From: JABDJX01 sp039942715
Lineage (GTDB): Bacteria > Pseudomonadota > Alphaproteobacteria > Rhodobacterales > Rhodobacteraceae
Length of the DNA stretch: 64,000 nucleotides
Reading direction: 5' to 3'
Assembly: GCA_039942715.1 (NCBI GenBank)
Contig: JBDVBY010000006.1
Location: 1-64,000, forward strand
Below are positions 44,418 through 53,973 of the stretch, piece after piece. Position 1 is the first letter of the stretch; each line of letters opens with the position of its first letter. The notes below the pieces were generated by a model that saw only the letters and a program-made list of their open reading frames with translations, made no database searches and had not been told where the DNA came from. A program made the translations under genes and the position numbers.

Positions 44418-45335
44418 ATGCTTGATGAAACCGCCGCTGGCGTCTTTACCATCGCCGTCACACCGTTCTTGCCCGATGGCGCGCTTGATCTAAGCAGCAT
44501 CGACACGATGGTCGATGCGTATGTCGAGCGCGGGGCAACGGGCCTGACGATCCTTGGGATCATGGGCGAAGCGGGCAAGCTTTCAGCCGAGGAATCGATG
44601 ACTGTGGTCAATCGCGTCGTGGCCCGCACTGACCTGCCGATCATCGTTGGCGTTTCTTCTCCCGGTTTTGCGGCGATGGACGCCCTTTCCAAAGGATCGA
44701 TGGACGCAGGCGCGGCTGGCGTGATGGTCGCCCCTCCGAGCAGCTTGAAAACCGACGCGCAGATCGTGAATTACTATCACAATACCGCCGAAACCCTTGG
44801 CGATGCGCCCTTTGTTTTGCAGGATTTCCCACTTGTCACCAACGTCGTGATCAGCCCCTCGGTGATCTTGAAAATCGTCGAAGACTTGCCGACCTGCGTG
44901 ATGCTGAAGCACGAAGACTGGCCCGGCCTCGACAAAATCAGCACCCTGCGCAAAGCCTCGGATGAGGGCGCGCGGCGTATTTCGATCCTTTGCGGCAATG
45001 GTGGGATGTTCCTGCTTGAAGAGATGTTGCGCGGCGCAGATGGCGCGATGACGGGCTTTGGTTATCCTGAGATGATGGCGCAGGTTGTCGCGGCCTACAA
45101 CGCAGGCGATGAGAGCCGCGCCCGCGATATCTTTGATGCGTACATGCCAATGGTGCGCTATGAGTCTCAGCCCGGCCAAGGGTTGGCCATCCGCAAACAC
45201 ACGTTGACCAAAACCGGCGTGATCGCGCACCCGACCGTTCGCAAACCCGGTGGCGCACTTTCAGCCGCCAGCATCAAAGAGGTCGACACGCTTGCCGATC
45301 GCCAAACAGCCAAGCTGCGCGAATTGGGCCTCTAA
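44418..45335 (+). CDS. Dihydrodipicolinate synthase family protein (DapA-like lyase)
   Basis: The ATG at 44418 (with AAGAGAG upstream) gives 305 residues; an upstream in-frame extension overlaps the racemase. The TIM-barrel aldolase has GVFTIAVTPFLPDGALDL, the catalytic Tyr region, and the Schiff-base Lys in CVMLKHEDWPGLDKI. The Gly/Ala-rich loop GVMVAPPSSLKTDAQIVNYY is also seen. Members form or cleave pyruvate-type C-C bonds. It is not the biosynthetic DapA, since it sits in a catabolic hydantoin operon. It may cleave the 2-keto product of the deaminated carbamoyl amino acid. Confidence 0.85.
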   Translation: MLDETAAGVFTIAVTPFLPDGALDLSSIDTMVDAYVERGATGLTILGIMGEAGKLSAEESMTVVNRVVARTDLPIIVGVSSPGFAAMDALSKGSMDAGAAGVMVAPPSSLKTDAQIVNYYHNTAETLGDAPFVLQDFPLVTNVVISPSVILKIVEDLPTCVMLKHEDWPGLDKISTLRKASDEGARRISILCGNGGMFLLEEMLRGADGAMTGFGYPEMMAQVVAAYNAGDESRARDIFDAYMPMVRYESQPGQGLAIRKHTLTKTGVIAHPTVRKPGGALSAASIKEVDTLADRQTAKLRELGL

Positions 45336-45337
45336 AT

Positions 45338-47749
45338 CTAAGAGCGCATTCGTCCTTCGTATGGGCCGGATGCGATCACTTCAGCAGCAACGCGCGTGCC
45401 GATGATGTCGATCTCTGAACGCGTGCCAATCTTGGCCAGTTCCGGCGTCACAAAGGCATAGGCAAGGTTCATCCCAACGCGGTGGCCGTAATCGCCCGAC
45501 GTCACGGTGCCGATCACGGCATCCCCTTGCATCACAGAAGCACCGGGATGCGCAGGTGCAAAGTTACTTTCCACACGTAAGGTCACAAGCTGTCGCTGCG
45601 GCCCGGCCTCTTGCAATTTCACCAAAGCGTCGCGCCCAACAAAGTCGCCCTTGTCCAGCTTTAAGAACCGATCAAGACCTGTTTCAAACGGATCAAATTC
45701 GGTCAGGATGTCGGCCTTCCAGTGTAGATAGCCCATCTCAATACGCATCGCATCAATCGCGCGCGCGCCAAATATATGCAGACCGTGCGCCTCACCCGCG
45801 TCTTGCAACGCAAGCCACGCGGCATAAAGCTGATGACTAGGCACGTGGATTTCATAGGCCAGCTCGCCAGAGAAACTCACAGCCATGACAACGGCGGGCG
45901 CGATACCGATGGTGCATTCGCGCACGCTGAGCCACGGGAAAGCCTCCTTCGACCAATCCCCACGACTTGCCGCATTCAAAACATCGCGCGACCTTGGCCC
46001 GGCCAAAACAAGGATCGTCCACTCATTGGTGAGAGATTTGATCGACACATCTTCATCCGCGCCAAGATGCGCCTGCAACCAGTCCATATCGTGGAACTCT
46101 GACGCCGCAGCCGAGCCATACCAAACGCGCCCATCGGGCAGATTCGCGATCGTCGCTTCGGCTTTCACGCGCCCTTGGTGATTGAGCAAATACCCAAGCC
46201 CAACGCGCCCTGCTGTCTTCGTAACACGCCCACAGATCATGCGATCCAGAAAGCTATGCGTATCCGCACCAGTCAGTTCAAACCGGTTGAACCCGTTGAC
46301 CTCAGCAATCCCACATCCCGACTGCACAGCCGCAACATCGCGCGCCACCACATCAAACGCCTCATTGAAACGGAAACTATGCGTTTCGGTGAACTCAGGC
46401 GATGGCTTTATGTAATCCACCCGCTCCCAGCCATTCACTACAGTGAACTCAGCCCCCAGTGCTTCGAAAACCGGAGTCAAAGGTGTTGTCTTGGCACCCC
46501 GCCCAGCCGGGCGATGCTCGTGCGGAAAATGAAAGCGGAACTCGTTTTGATAGTCCTCAATCGCCTTCAAAGCGGTCAGTTCAACGTTGCCATGTCCGGT
46601 AAAGCGGCGTGGATCAATAACCCAGGTGTCATACTCAGCCTCGCCGTGCACAATCTGCTGCGCCAAAAGCCAGCCATGCCCGCCGCCCTCGCCCAGACCC
46701 GCGCGCAAGCCGATGATACAAAATGCATTCCGCTTGCCCGGAATTGGCCCCACCAAGGGTGCGCCATCAATCGTGTACGTGATCGGCCCGTTCACAATCC
46801 GCTTGATCCCCGCCTCGGCCAGAACCGGCATCCGCTCGAACGCACCTTCCAGCACATCCATGACACGGTCCAGATCATCAGGGCAAAGATCATTGGAAAA
46901 CTCCGGGCTGATCCCGTCCAGCCCCCAAGTCTTACAGTCCTGCTCATAAAAGCCGACAAGCAACCCGTTCTTTTCCTGCCGTGAATAATAATCACTGATC
47001 GGGCAGCGCAAAAGCGGCATCCGGTGCCCGGCTTCAGCAATCGCGGGGATGTCTTCGGTGACGAAATACTGGTGCTCCATCGAGGCAACGGGGTGCTCGA
47101 CGCCCATCATCGCGCCGACCTCGTTCACCCGGTAACCACCGGCATTCACCACGACTTCGCAATCAATATCGCCCTTGGTCGTGTGAACAGTCCAGCTGTG
47201 GTCTTTGTGTTGCGTCAGCCCGGTCACGCCGGTGTTGCGATAAACCTCGGCACCTGCTTTGCGCGCGTGAAAGGCCAGCGCCTGACACAGCTGCGCAGGA
47301 TCAATGTCACCGTCTTCGCCGTCCCAAAGCCCGCCAAGCAGGTTGTCGGTCGAAATCAGCGGATGCCGGCGCGCGCATTCCTCAGCATCAAGCACCTCGT
47401 ATTCAACACCCATGCCGCGTGCCATAGAGGCAAAATGACGATAGCCGTCCATCTGCGCTTCGGTATTGGCCAAACGAATACCGCCATCGCCGTGGTGATA
47501 CCCCACAGGATATTCAGGATCGTCACGAAGCTTTTTGTAAAGCGCAATCGAATGCGATTTGAGGCCCACCATCGTCTGGGTCATCCCAAAGTTGGTTACT
47601 TGAGCTGCCGAGTGCCAAGTGGTCCCGCTGGTCAGTTCATCGCGTTCAACCAACACCACATCCGACCACCCCTCTTGGGTCAGATGATACAGCGTCGAAC
47701 ACCCGGCGATCCCGCCCCCAATGACAACCGCGCGCGTCTGCGATTTCAT
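45338..47749 (-). CDS. FAD-dependent oxidoreductase with GcvT domains (dimethylglycine/sarcosine dehydrogenase-like)
   Basis: The 803-residue enzyme has an N-terminal FAD domain: AVVIGGGIAGCSTLYHLTQ and SGTTWHSAAQVTNFG, where the His often binds FAD covalently. A middle linker and a C-terminal aminomethyltransferase (GcvT) region follow, with VNGFNRFELTGADTHSFLDR and MRIEMGYLHWKADI. Such enzymes demethylate N-methylated glycines, passing the methyl unit to tetrahydrofolate. It converges on the DapA-like gene with a two-base gap, so it is a separate unit. Which N-methyl compound it uses is not set by sequence. Confidence 0.88.
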   Translation of the reverse strand: MKSQTRAVVIGGGIAGCSTLYHLTQEGWSDVVLVERDELTSGTTWHSAAQVTNFGMTQTMVGLKSHSIALYKKLRDDPEYPVGYHHGDGGIRLANTEAQMDGYRHFASMARGMGVEYEVLDAEECARRHPLISTDNLLGGLWDGEDGDIDPAQLCQALAFHARKAGAEVYRNTGVTGLTQHKDHSWTVHTTKGDIDCEVVVNAGGYRVNEVGAMMGVEHPVASMEHQYFVTEDIPAIAEAGHRMPLLRCPISDYYSRQEKNGLLVGFYEQDCKTWGLDGISPEFSNDLCPDDLDRVMDVLEGAFERMPVLAEAGIKRIVNGPITYTIDGAPLVGPIPGKRNAFCIIGLRAGLGEGGGHGWLLAQQIVHGEAEYDTWVIDPRRFTGHGNVELTALKAIEDYQNEFRFHFPHEHRPAGRGAKTTPLTPVFEALGAEFTVVNGWERVDYIKPSPEFTETHSFRFNEAFDVVARDVAAVQSGCGIAEVNGFNRFELTGADTHSFLDRMICGRVTKTAGRVGLGYLLNHQGRVKAEATIANLPDGRVWYGSAAASEFHDMDWLQAHLGADEDVSIKSLTNEWTILVLAGPRSRDVLNAASRGDWSKEAFPWLSVRECTIGIAPAVVMAVSFSGELAYEIHVPSHQLYAAWLALQDAGEAHGLHIFGARAIDAMRIEMGYLHWKADILTEFDPFETGLDRFLKLDKGDFVGRDALVKLQEAGPQRQLVTLRVESNFAPAHPGASVMQGDAVIGTVTSGDYGHRVGMNLAYAFVTPELAKIGTRSEIDIIGTRVAAEVIASGPYEGRMRS

Positions 47750-47918
47750 GCCCTGCTAACCCTTTTCTCAAGTCGACGCGCAACTTGACGCTTTTCTTCT
47801 GCTTGGTCAAATACCCTGTTTCTAAGGGCTTTGACGGCACTCAAGCGGCAGATTTTCAGAATCGGTACATTTTGTGTTAACATTTGACGGGGTCTTAAAA
47901 GGATGTCTGAGGGCGTAA

Positions 47919-49031
47919 ATGGCCGACTACTCGATATTCGTCCTTGGCGAGTCCAATATTTCTCTGACCAACGGCACCATTTTGGACGGCGTCACCCAAG
48001 GCGACGGCAGCCACCTTGTTGGCGAATCGCTGACGATCAACACCACGAATTTCACAGAGATTTTGATTTCAGATAGTGGCACTGAAACGAACTTTGCCGA
48101 CAACGACAACGGTCAATCCCTAAATGGCGCACAATTGCTTGACGGTGTTTCCTACGCTGACAACACTGGGATCGAAGCCGAATATCAGTTCGTGTTGCGC
48201 GACGATGCCACCGGGCTGGAATACACTGTGCTGGCCGTTAATATAACCAGCACCAGCCCATCTTACGGCACGATCGAAGCGCTGGCTTTTGTCGACGTGG
48301 TTCCGCCCAGCGGTGTGTCGCTCAGTATCATCAGTGCCGCAGAAGGCCCTACAAATGGCGGCCCTAACGCCATTGACGAAGCCGACATCGTTCCACTGTG
48401 TTTTTGCAACGGCACGAAAATTCAAACGGTGTCCGGACCAAAGCGCGTTGAAACGTTGAATGCTGGTGATCTTATCCAGCGCAGCAATGGCAGTTTTGCG
48501 CGCCTCGCCCGTGTGTTTCACACCACGCTGAACCGTCCCGCGTTGGACGCCAAACCAACGCTTTACCCAGTGCGGATCATAGCAGGCGCGCTTGGTAACG
48601 ATCTGCCGCAGCGCGATCTATTGGTCTCGCGACAGCACCGCATGATGGTGTCTTCAAAGATCGCAGAGCGCATGTTTGGCCAGACCGATGTGCTAGTCTC
48701 TGCCATCCGGCTCACCGCCCTGCCCGGCATTTTTGTTGATGAAACGCAGGACACAGTCTCTTACTACCACCTGCTCTTTGAAGCCCACGAAGTAATTCTG
48801 GCCGAGGGCGCTCCGTCAGAAAGCCTGTTCACCGGCCCCGAAGCGCTGAAAACAGTCTCTCCTAAGGCCCGCGCCGAGATCGAAACGCTTTTCCCGCATA
48901 TCGCGCAGAGTGCATATACGCCCAAACCCGCCTGCTTCATCCCGCCAGCGCACTTGCAGAAAAAGCTCGTCGCCCGGCATGCGAAAAACGCCAAGCCGGT
49001 AATAGTGCAGCAGCCAGCATCCGGTCGCTGA
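47919..49031 (+). CDS. Hint domain-containing protein (Hedgehog/intein-type)
   Basis: The 370-residue protein has an N-terminal beta-rich region of about 165 residues of unknown fold. A Hint domain follows, starting PLCFCNGTKIQTVSGPKRVE, with the second block VSRQHRMMVSSK and a third block HLLFEAHEVILAEGAPSES. The nucleophilic Cys at the start and the His late in the domain are present. Such proteins are abundant in Rhodobacteraceae and are usually secreted by a C-terminal or type I route. Self-splicing is not certain since no C-extein follows. The function of the N-terminal part is unknown. Confidence 0.8.
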   Translation: MADYSIFVLGESNISLTNGTILDGVTQGDGSHLVGESLTINTTNFTEILISDSGTETNFADNDNGQSLNGAQLLDGVSYADNTGIEAEYQFVLRDDATGLEYTVLAVNITSTSPSYGTIEALAFVDVVPPSGVSLSIISAAEGPTNGGPNAIDEADIVPLCFCNGTKIQTVSGPKRVETLNAGDLIQRSNGSFARLARVFHTTLNRPALDAKPTLYPVRIIAGALGNDLPQRDLLVSRQHRMMVSSKIAERMFGQTDVLVSAIRLTALPGIFVDETQDTVSYYHLLFEAHEVILAEGAPSESLFTGPEALKTVSPKARAEIETLFPHIAQSAYTPKPACFIPPAHLQKKLVARHAKNAKPVIVQQPASGR

Positions 49032-49166
49032 CAGATGTGGAAAAATATCGGTGTTGGTGCACCCAGAGAGAAATTCTTCCGTCGGAAGCTCTCGCCGCAT
49101 CTATGATACGGCTGCCGCTCAGTTCTGTTTGTTCAGATGACGCTGATCTTTCTGGCGAAAGAATTA

Positions 49167-49251
49167 TGGTGCGGGTGAAGGGACTTGAACCCCCACGCCT
49201 TGCGGCGCCAGAACCTAAATCTGGTGCGTCTACCAATTCCGCCACACCCGC
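49167..49251 (-). tRNA. tRNA-Leu(UAG)
   Basis: The minus strand gives acceptor GCGGGTG paired with CACCCGC. The D-arm is GTGGCGGAATTGGTAGACGC and the anticodon stem-loop CCAGA-TTTAGGT-TCTGG carries anticodon TAG. The variable arm GCGCCGCAAGGCGT and T-arm GGGGTTCAAGTCCC complete the body. Discriminator A and an encoded CCA finish the 3' end. It lies between the Hint protein gene and the alanine symporter, with no sign of an integrated element beside it. Confidence 0.97.
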
Positions 49252-49377
49252 ATTCCGACGCGCTCTCTAACAAAGCTTTTGGGGTCTGGCGAGACCTATT
49301 TCGACCAAAAAGCGTATTGTTCTGACCAAGATGCACAAAACGTTGCGGCAAAATTCGTAAATAACCGAAACTCCAAC

Positions 49378-49407
49378 GAAAAGAGGCCGCCCATGACAGG
49401 CAGCCTC
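49378..49407 (-). terminator. Rho-independent terminator of the alanine symporter operon
   Basis: On the minus strand GAGGCTGCC pairs with GGCGGCCTC (one G-T pair) around a 7-base loop, followed by TTTTCG. It lies 22 bases after the symporter stop, so it ends the usp-agcS transcript. Confidence 0.8.
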
Positions 49408-49428
49408 TCGGTTCATTTTTCGTCGCGA

Positions 49429-50985
49429 TTAGTGGGTGAACTTCTTGATTTCACCTGTTTTGAGGCGTGCGCTGTAAGAATTCAGCTCTGTCCGCACGAC
49501 TTTCATCAGGAAGTAGAGGCAGAAGATATTCACCACAGCCATCGCAAAGATCGCCGCATCCGAGAAGTCGATGACCGGTCCAAGACTGGCCGCAGCGCCG
49601 ATCACGATGAAGACGCAGAAGATGATCTTGAAAACCAACTCTGTTGTCTTGCCTTCGCCGAACAAATACGTCCACGCCTTAAGGCCGTAGTAGGACCAAG
49701 AGATCATGGTCGAAAAGGCAAACAAAATCACCGCAATCGCCAGCACAAACGGGAACCAGCTGATCGCCGAGCCAAAGGCCGCCGAGGTCAGAGCCACGCC
49801 TGAGTTGCCATCAACAGTCGCAATCGCAGAGCCCGCTTCGTTAAGGACGTAGTTGCCAGTTGCTTCATCTACGAGCAATTGCTGGGAAATGATGATCACC
49901 AAAGCGGTCATCGTACAAATCACAACCGTATCAATCAGCGGCTCAAGCAATGAGACAAAGCCTTCGGTGATTGGCTCTTTGGTTTTCACCGCAGAGTGCG
50001 CAATCGCCGCAGAACCAACACCCGCCTCGTTCGAGAACGCGGCCCGCTTAAAGCCTTGGATCAACGCACCAACAAAGCCGCCCGCAACACCAAGACCGGT
50101 AAAGGCGCCAGCGAAGATTTGGCCAAATGCCCAGCCGATCATGTCGTAGTTGACGAGCAACACGATTAGGGCTGCGCCCACATACATAATGCCCATGAAC
50201 GGAACGACCTTTTCGGTCACTTTAGCGATGGATTTGATCCCGCCCACAATCACAGCAAAGACGACAGCGGCAAAGACAAGGCCTGTGATCCAGCCTGGGA
50301 AGTCACCCGTGATCTGGGTGATCTGCGCATGTGCTTGGTTGGCTTGGAACATGTTCCCACCACCCAAAGCGCCAAGAATACAGAAGACCGAGAACATTAC
50401 GGCAAGGATTTTACCGCCCGGTAGGCCAAGTTCGTCAAAGCCTTTCGAGATGTAATACATCGGACCACCAGAGACGGTCCCATCGGGGTACTCGTTGCGG
50501 TACTTAACACCCAGCGTACATTCGGTGAACTTTGAAGCCATCCCCAAAAGACCAGCAAGGATCATCCAGAACGTGGCACCGGGGCCGCCGATACCAACGG
50601 CAACAGCCACACCGGCAATGTTGCCCAGACCTACAGTGCCCGAAAGCGCGGTGGCAAGTGCCTGAAAGTGACTGACTTCGCCCGCATCATCCGGGTCAGA
50701 ATAATCGCCTTTGACCAAAGAGATCGCATGGCCAAAGAACCGGAACTGAACGGCAGCGAAATAGATCGTGAAAACCGTCGCACCAATGACCAGCCACATC
50801 ACAATCCACGGAAACGACGTGCCCGGGATAGGGGCAAAGATGAAACTGACGAAAGGGCCGGTAAAGGCGGCAAAAGCCTCATTCACACGGGCGTCCAACG
50901 ACTGCGCCGCGTCTTGAGCTTGCGCAGGGACTGCCAAGGCAAGGAACCCCGTGATCGCAAGGAATATGGAAAATAGCTTATTCAT
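49429..50985 (-). CDS. Sodium:alanine symporter family protein (AGCS)
   Basis: The 518-residue membrane protein begins with a signal-like hydrophobic stretch followed by AQAQDAAQS and has around ten membrane helices. AGCS signatures are clear: ALATALSGTVGLGNIAGVAV, GMASKFTECTLGVKYR, VSGGPMYYISKG and FSNEAGVGSAAIAHSAV. It imports alanine or glycine with sodium. Its gene follows the universal stress protein gene with a 13-base gap, so the two should be co-expressed. A signal peptide in front of an AGCS protein is common in this group of bacteria. Confidence 0.93.
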   Translation of the reverse strand: MNKLFSIFLAITGFLALAVPAQAQDAAQSLDARVNEAFAAFTGPFVSFIFAPIPGTSFPWIVMWLVIGATVFTIYFAAVQFRFFGHAISLVKGDYSDPDDAGEVSHFQALATALSGTVGLGNIAGVAVAVGIGGPGATFWMILAGLLGMASKFTECTLGVKYRNEYPDGTVSGGPMYYISKGFDELGLPGGKILAVMFSVFCILGALGGGNMFQANQAHAQITQITGDFPGWITGLVFAAVVFAVIVGGIKSIAKVTEKVVPFMGIMYVGAALIVLLVNYDMIGWAFGQIFAGAFTGLGVAGGFVGALIQGFKRAAFSNEAGVGSAAIAHSAVKTKEPITEGFVSLLEPLIDTVVICTMTALVIIISQQLLVDEATGNYVLNEAGSAIATVDGNSGVALTSAAFGSAISWFPFVLAIAVILFAFSTMISWSYYGLKAWTYLFGEGKTTELVFKIIFCVFIVIGAAASLGPVIDFSDAAIFAMAVVNIFCLYFLMKVVRTELNSYSARLKTGEIKKFTH

Positions 50986-50998
50986 TTGAATTGATCCT

Positions 50999-51430
50999 TC
51001 AAGCCACGACGGTGACGGGAACGCGGGCGTTCATCACAAGATTTGCGGTTGAGCTGCCGAACAGGCGCGACGTCAATCCGCCCGAGCTGTTGCGGGCCAC
51101 GATGATTTGGCTCGCGCCCTCTTTGTGCGCGATAGCATCAATAGTGTCAGCCACGTCTCCGTGTTTGACAATCGCACGCGCCGACAAGCCCGCATCGCTC
51201 AATAAGGCCACAGCCGGGTTCACCACACGTTCCATAGCTATCGCGATTTCTTCTTCGCGCCGCTTGTGCCGTTCTGCGTTTTCTTCTGCGGTCTGGAAGG
51301 AAAATGGCGACCATTCGATGACATAAACAACGATCAATTCGCAGTCTGTCGTCTTGCTCGCGAGCTCTTTGGCAAAGGCAAGGGCCTGATCGCCCGAACC
51401 ATGACCATCAAGGCCAACTACTAATTTCAT
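50999..51430 (-). CDS. Universal stress protein (UspA family)
   Basis: The start MKLVVGLDGHGSGDQALAFA gives 143 residues, the standard length; the longer frame runs through non-coding sequence. The Usp fold shows ELIVVYVIEWSPF and the C-terminal ATP-binding loop GASQIIVARNSSGGLTSRLF. These proteins bind ATP or partner proteins under stress. Coupling to a transporter gene is typical of UspA-like regulators of symporters. Confidence 0.88.
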   Translation of the reverse strand: MKLVVGLDGHGSGDQALAFAKELASKTTDCELIVVYVIEWSPFSFQTAEENAERHKRREEEIAIAMERVVNPAVALLSDAGLSARAIVKHGDVADTIDAIAHKEGASQIIVARNSSGGLTSRLFGSSTANLVMNARVPVTVVA

Positions 51431-51743
51431 GACTTCGTCCCTATTTTTTTGGTTTTTTATAAACGTTTGAGCACTCGGAAATTTACACTTGGTATAAGGT
51501 GCTTGGATGAGCAGAACGCCAATTGTGGCGGTTACTCCTAGCATCACGCTAGAGAATTGAATCGCGCAGGTCTACAGCGACGTTGTCCCGACACGATTTC
51601 TACGCCGAAAGTCCAGTAAAACAAGGTATCTGACCGTCCTAAGGCGTCCTTTTCGCGCGCAGGTGTAAACACAAAACGCGCCTGCCCCCTCGCCCTTGCC
51701 ACGCAATCTCCCTATAAGCGCCAAGAGAAGCGCGGAGATTCAT
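51431..51743. other. Divergent intergenic region, usp and rpiA promoters
   Basis: The 313-base gap between the divergent stress protein and isomerase genes holds the promoters of both. It is AT-rich near 51440-51480 (upstream of usp), and the purine-rich AGCGCGGAGA precedes rpiA. No gene or strong repeat was found. Confidence 0.5.
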
Positions 51744-52532
51744 ATGACCAACACCCTATCCCCTGTCGACACTGCCAAGTTTGTTGCCGCCAAACGTGCC
51801 AGCGAATTGGTGGAAACAGGCATGAAAGTGGGCCTTGGCACAGGTTCTACTGCTGCGTTTCTGGTCAAATCTTTGGGTGAACGCGTTGCCAACGAAGGCC
51901 TTGATATCATTGGTGTTCCAACGTCCAAGCGCACCGCGGAATTGGCCCGCGAAGTCGGGATCAATGTGGCAACTTTGGATCAGGCAAAGTGGCTTGATGT
52001 GACGATCGACGGGGCCGATGAATATGACACCGAATTGAACCTTATTAAGGGCGGTGGCGGTGCACATCTGCAGGAAAAGGTCGTCGCGACGGCCTCTGAC
52101 AAAATGATCGTGATCGCCGACATCACCAAAAAGGTCGACACACTCGGTGCTTTTCCTTTGCCAGTCGAGGTGCTGGGCTTTGGGATGCAGACTACAAAAA
52201 TGCTATTAGAAGAGATGCTTGATGGTCTTGACGTTATGGGAAACCGCGTCACGCCTCGCATGAATGGTTCAGAGCTTTTTGTGACTGACGAGGGCAATCA
52301 CGTGCTGGATCTGCATTTGGGGCGGATCGGCAATGCGCGTCAGCTCGCACTTGTGCTTAATCAAGTGCCGGGCGTGGTTGAAAACGGTCTCTTCATAGAT
52401 ATTTGCGATGTGGTCATCACTGGCCACGGCAACGGAACGGTTGAAATGCGTGACATCAATTCAGGCGAAACAGAGACCAGCGCAATCATGGGCGGCCAAT
52501 CTGACAATGTATTTCGGGAAATCGCAGACTAA
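51744..52532 (+). CDS. rpiA: Ribose-5-phosphate isomerase A
   Basis: The ATG at 51744 follows CGGAGA and gives 262 residues. Conserved RpiA pieces are VGLGTGSTAAFLVKSLGE, DVTIDGADEYDTELNLIKGG with the catalytic Asp, and GGAHLQEKVVATAS with the Lys. It interconverts ribose-5-phosphate and ribulose-5-phosphate. An upstream in-frame start would add 16 residues but lacks a site. The gene ends on the first base of the glutathione reductase start (TAATG). Confidence 0.95.
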   Translation: MTNTLSPVDTAKFVAAKRASELVETGMKVGLGTGSTAAFLVKSLGERVANEGLDIIGVPTSKRTAELAREVGINVATLDQAKWLDVTIDGADEYDTELNLIKGGGGAHLQEKVVATASDKMIVIADITKKVDTLGAFPLPVEVLGFGMQTTKMLLEEMLDGLDVMGNRVTPRMNGSELFVTDEGNHVLDLHLGRIGNARQLALVLNQVPGVVENGLFIDICDVVITGHGNGTVEMRDINSGETETSAIMGGQSDNVFREIAD

Positions 52533-53893
52533 TGGCATATGACGTTGATCTTTTCGTAATTGGCGGCGGATCTGGAGGTGTGCGCGCAGCCCGCACGGCC
52601 GCACAGACTGGCGCGACAGTGGCGCTCGCGGAATCAAGCCGTTTGGGCGGCACATGCGTGATCCGGGGGTGCGTGCCCAAAAAGCTGATGGTGTTTGCTT
52701 CCGAGTTTAGCGAGCAGGTTGAAATCGCGCGTCAATACGGCTGGAGCGGCACGGCGGGTACGTTCAACTGGATTGATTTCCGCACCAAATTGCACGCCGA
52801 ACTTGATCGCCTTGAAGGTGTTTATGGCAACATTCTTAGCAACAACAATGTCACGACATACGCGGCTCACGCGACGCTAAAGGATGCGCACACCGTCGAG
52901 CTGTCTACTGGCGAGACGATCACCGCAGGCCATATCCTTGTCGCGACCGGAGGGCGGCCCGTACGCCCCGACATGCCCAACGCAGACCTTGCGATGGTGT
53001 CGGACGACATTTTCAACATGGATACCTTGCCCGGGTCGATCTTGATTATTGGCGGCGGTTATATCGCCTCTGAATTCGCCTGTATTCTCAACGGTCTGGG
53101 CGTCGACGTTACACAATTTTACCGAGGTGACCAGATCTTGCGCGGCTTTGATGACGAAGCGCGCACTCTGGTCTCTGACATGATGGTCGAACAAGGTGTG
53201 AACCTTGAGTTGGGCATGAATATCACCGAAATGGCCCCTGTTGACGCCCCCGACGGACCGATCCGCATCAAAGACACCAACGGCAAGGATCGCACATTTG
53301 ACAAGGTGATGTTTGCCACAGGCCGCGCGCCCAACACAAATGGCGTTGGGCTCGAAGACGTCGGTGTTAAACTCAACCTTGGAGCCATTGAGGTCGATGC
53401 ATTTAGTCAAACTGCTGTGCCCTCAATTTACGCCATCGGAGATGTCACCGACCGCATCCAATTGACCCCCGTGGCAATCCGCGAAGGAATGGCCTTCACT
53501 GAAACCGTCTTCAAAGACAACCCAACAGCGCCTGATCACGATCTGGTCGCCTCAGCCGTTTTCACTCAACCCGAGCTGGGCACCGTGGGGTTTTCAGAAG
53601 AGATGGCGCGCAAAATGGAACCGATCGAAGTCTATTCGACCTCGTTTAGGCCAATGCGCAGCGCCTTTGCAGGCAGACCCAACAAAGTGTTGATGAAACT
53701 GATCGTTTCCCAAGAAACCCGCAAAGTTCTGGGTTGTCATATTGTCGCGGATGGCGCAGGTGAGCTTATTCAAATGGCTGGTATTGCTGTCAAAGCAGGC
53801 CTGACCAAAGAGCAATTTGACCAAACGGTCGCGGTACACCCGACGATATCTGAAGAACTGGTAACAATGCACACGCCGACAAGAACGGCTTGA
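52532..53893 (+). CDS. gor: Glutathione-disulfide reductase
   Basis: The 453-residue flavoprotein has the FAD motif LFVIGGGSGGVRAARTAAQ and the redox-active disulfide in GGTCVIRGCVPKKLM. An NADPH domain follows with ILIIGGGYIASEFACILNG, and the C-terminal dimer domain ends in AVHPTISEELVTMHTPTRTA with the catalytic His-Glu pair. It keeps glutathione reduced with NADPH. Coupling to rpiA, a pentose-phosphate enzyme, fits the NADPH link. Confidence 0.95.
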   Translation: MAYDVDLFVIGGGSGGVRAARTAAQTGATVALAESSRLGGTCVIRGCVPKKLMVFASEFSEQVEIARQYGWSGTAGTFNWIDFRTKLHAELDRLEGVYGNILSNNNVTTYAAHATLKDAHTVELSTGETITAGHILVATGGRPVRPDMPNADLAMVSDDIFNMDTLPGSILIIGGGYIASEFACILNGLGVDVTQFYRGDQILRGFDDEARTLVSDMMVEQGVNLELGMNITEMAPVDAPDGPIRIKDTNGKDRTFDKVMFATGRAPNTNGVGLEDVGVKLNLGAIEVDAFSQTAVPSIYAIGDVTDRIQLTPVAIREGMAFTETVFKDNPTAPDHDLVASAVFTQPELGTVGFSEEMARKMEPIEVYSTSFRPMRSAFAGRPNKVLMKLIVSQETRKVLGCHIVADGAGELIQMAGIAVKAGLTKEQFDQTVAVHPTISEELVTMHTPTRTA

Positions 53894-53973
53894 AAAACAA
53901 CGCCTGAAGCTACACTTAGCAAGGCAACGACGAATAAAGATGATTTTGGACCAAAAAAGGATGAGACCTGCTT

